In this document: one piece after another, positions 63,221 through 64,000 of the stretch | Position numbering within the stretch: the first letter of the stretch is position 1 | Layout: each line of letters opens with the position of its first letter | DNA from: an uncultured Allomuricauda sp. | Lineage (GTDB): Bacteria > Bacteroidota > Bacteroidia > Flavobacteriales > Flavobacteriaceae | DNA: 64,000 bases | Direction of reading: 5' to 3' | Assembly (NCBI RefSeq): GCF_947501165.1 | Contig: NZ_CANMUU010000001.1 | Span: 124,001-188,000, forward strand | Made by a program: the position numbers and the translations under genes | The notes under the pieces: generated by a model | Told to the model about the DNA's origin: nothing | What the model saw: the letters and a program-made list of their open reading frames with translations, nothing else | Database searches by the model: none

Positions 63221-63715
63221 TCACTGGGTATTTAGTACAATTGGTAACCTAAAACGCACGCTGACCGGGATGCCTCTTTTTATAGCTGGAGCTACTGTTG
63301 TCAAATCATTTAATCTTTGGGTAACTTCCGAGTTAAAATTTTCGATTTCATTCAGAACACTAGCTTTTTCCTCTACATTTTGAATGGTGATGAATCCATG
63401 TTCATCAATCAGAAAGTCAATTAATACCGTATCGTTTAAATCATTTTCAACTTCAAACTCTAAATCTTCCAAAGCTTTGCCCAATTGGGTTATCATCGTA
63501 TCCTCAAAACAGGCGCGTTGTTCGGGTTTGGAAAGGTCCTCTCTACAGGCATCGAAAAGGGGATATTGATCTACATCGTCCCAATCTATTTGCAAAAGCT
63601 CTTCTTGAACCAACTTTTGGGTGGCTTCCTCTTTGGAAACAAACAGTTCGCAGGCAGCAAACAACCCCAAAAATGATATCCATATCAACTTCCGCATTTG
63701 CCTTTCAAATTTCAT
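63221..63715 (-). CDS. Small lipoprotein with TonB-C-like domain
   Basis: A 164-residue lipoprotein with a lipobox at [10 protein letters not shown] (Cys about 22). The second half (about 95-164) resembles a TonB C-terminal fold ([31 protein letters not shown]), without a transmembrane anchor or proline stretch. A second ATG at 63697 could be the start. Function unknown; TonB-C-like domains in such exported proteins are common in flavobacteria. A pair of cysteines (about 56 and 69) may form a disulfide. Confidence 0.72.
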   Translation of the reverse strand: MKFERQMRKLIWISFLGLFAACELFVSKEEATQKLVQEELLQIDWDDVDQYPLFDACREDLSKPEQRACFEDTMITQLGKALEDLEFEVENDLNDTVLIDFLIDEHGFITIQNVEEKASVLNEIENFNSEVTQRLNDLTTVAPAIKRGIPVSVRFRLPIVLNTQ

Positions 63716-63811
63716 CGAAATTACAATTTTAAATATTTATTCTACAATTTAGTATTGATAGTTAATGTAACATTTTGACCCTAACTTTGTCTTATCCAAT
63801 AAACCCTAAAG

Positions 63812-64000
63812 ATGGATATTGTTTTACTGGTTCTTGGTTTTGTTTTGATGCTGATTGGAATTCTCGGCAGCTTTTTGCCTGTTCTTCCAGGCCCGCCGTT
63901 GAGTTGGGTAGGGCTTTTGCTTTTGTATCTTACCAAGTCAGTTCCTGACGATTGGTGGTTACTGGGCATCACTCTAGTAATAGCATTAACGGTAACTGTT
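63812..64000 (+). CDS. DUF456 membrane protein (partial)
   Basis: 63 codons are visible before the window edge, starting MDIVLLVLGFVLMLIGILGS, with the DUF456 hallmark FLPVLPGPPLSWVGLLLLYL. An integral membrane protein of unknown function. A perfect -7 box TAACTTTG is at 63782-63789, with a possible TTG at 63755-63757 (spacing 24, longer than usual). Divergent from the lipoprotein-ruvC-hemW operon. Confidence 0.88.
   Translation, partial: MDIVLLVLGFVLMLIGILGSFLPVLPGPPLSWVGLLLLYLTKSVPDDWWLLGITLVIALTVTV

Noticed and set aside
1..64000. CRISPR array, prophage or transposon
   Set aside because: No regularly spaced repeats, phage structural genes, integrases or transposases were seen on either strand.

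Overview
The window comes from a flavobacterium (Bacteroidota, Flavobacteriaceae, probably marine). The evidence is the fused cbb3 oxidase subunit CcoNO with FixG/FixH/TauE-SafE accessory genes, Bacteroidota-type promoters (TTG and TAnnTTTG elements), LruC, DUF4230, DUF4260 and DUF4407 proteins, M56/BlaI pairs, and an AT-rich sequence of about 40% GC by eye. No phage, plasmid, transposase, CRISPR array or rRNA was seen. There is one tRNA-Leu(UAG).

Layout. 1-20.6 kb is a low-oxygen respiration block: an SLC13 permease (cut by the window edge), three universal-stress proteins, a ROK kinase, a TonB-like protein, HemN, the cbb3 operon ccoS-ccoNO-ccoQ-ccoP-ccoG-fixH-safE with an acetyl-CoA hydrolase behind it, the copper ATPase CcoI, and two Crp/Fnr regulators. 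Six TGAY-N4-RTCA dyads lie here. Each is centred 29.5 bp from a TAnnTTTG-like -7 box, the class II activator geometry, so this looks like one FNR regulon. 20.7-27.2 kb holds housekeeping and accessory genes: tRNA, M20 peptidase, a BlaI/M56 pair with operators lying on the promoter, DUF4407, and a low-GC orphan gene followed by a long attC-like palindrome. 27.2-27.9 kb is the only long gap; it contains a decayed rfbD fragment and a possible 44-codon ORF.

27.9-51.9 kb, almost all on the minus strand, is an exopolysaccharide locus. It contains rfbBACD (dTDP-rhamnose), glycosyltransferases, an acyltransferase, UDP-glucuronate and UDP-xylose synthesis (ugd, uxs), an LruC lipoprotein, a Wzy-like polymerase, a Wzx flippase, a Wzc-like co-polymerase with a decayed kinase domain, a half-length TolC-like protein in place of a recognisable Wza, and a phosphoglycosyl transferase fused to a pseudo-receiver domain.

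51.9-58.9 kb is a signalling cassette: H-NOX (haem nitric-oxide sensor), a multi-PAS kinase, a FIST (NosP-like) protein, a second soluble kinase, an Hpt protein, a LytTR response regulator, a STAS protein and stand-alone receivers. The most interesting observation links this cassette to the polysaccharide genes. The promoters of the H-NOX operon, the EPS assembly operon, the LruC/ugd operon and the rfb operon all carry an ACAACA half-site 28-29 bp before the -7 box. A second copy lies 20-21 bp further upstream, the direct-repeat period typical of LytTR regulators. I infer an NO-responsive, autoregulated phosphorelay that controls exopolysaccharide synthesis. 59-64 kb is housekeeping: MmcQ/YjbR, Dabb, DUF4230, DUF4260, a cyclase-family hydrolase, HemW, RuvC, a TonB-like lipoprotein and a DUF456 protein cut by the window edge.
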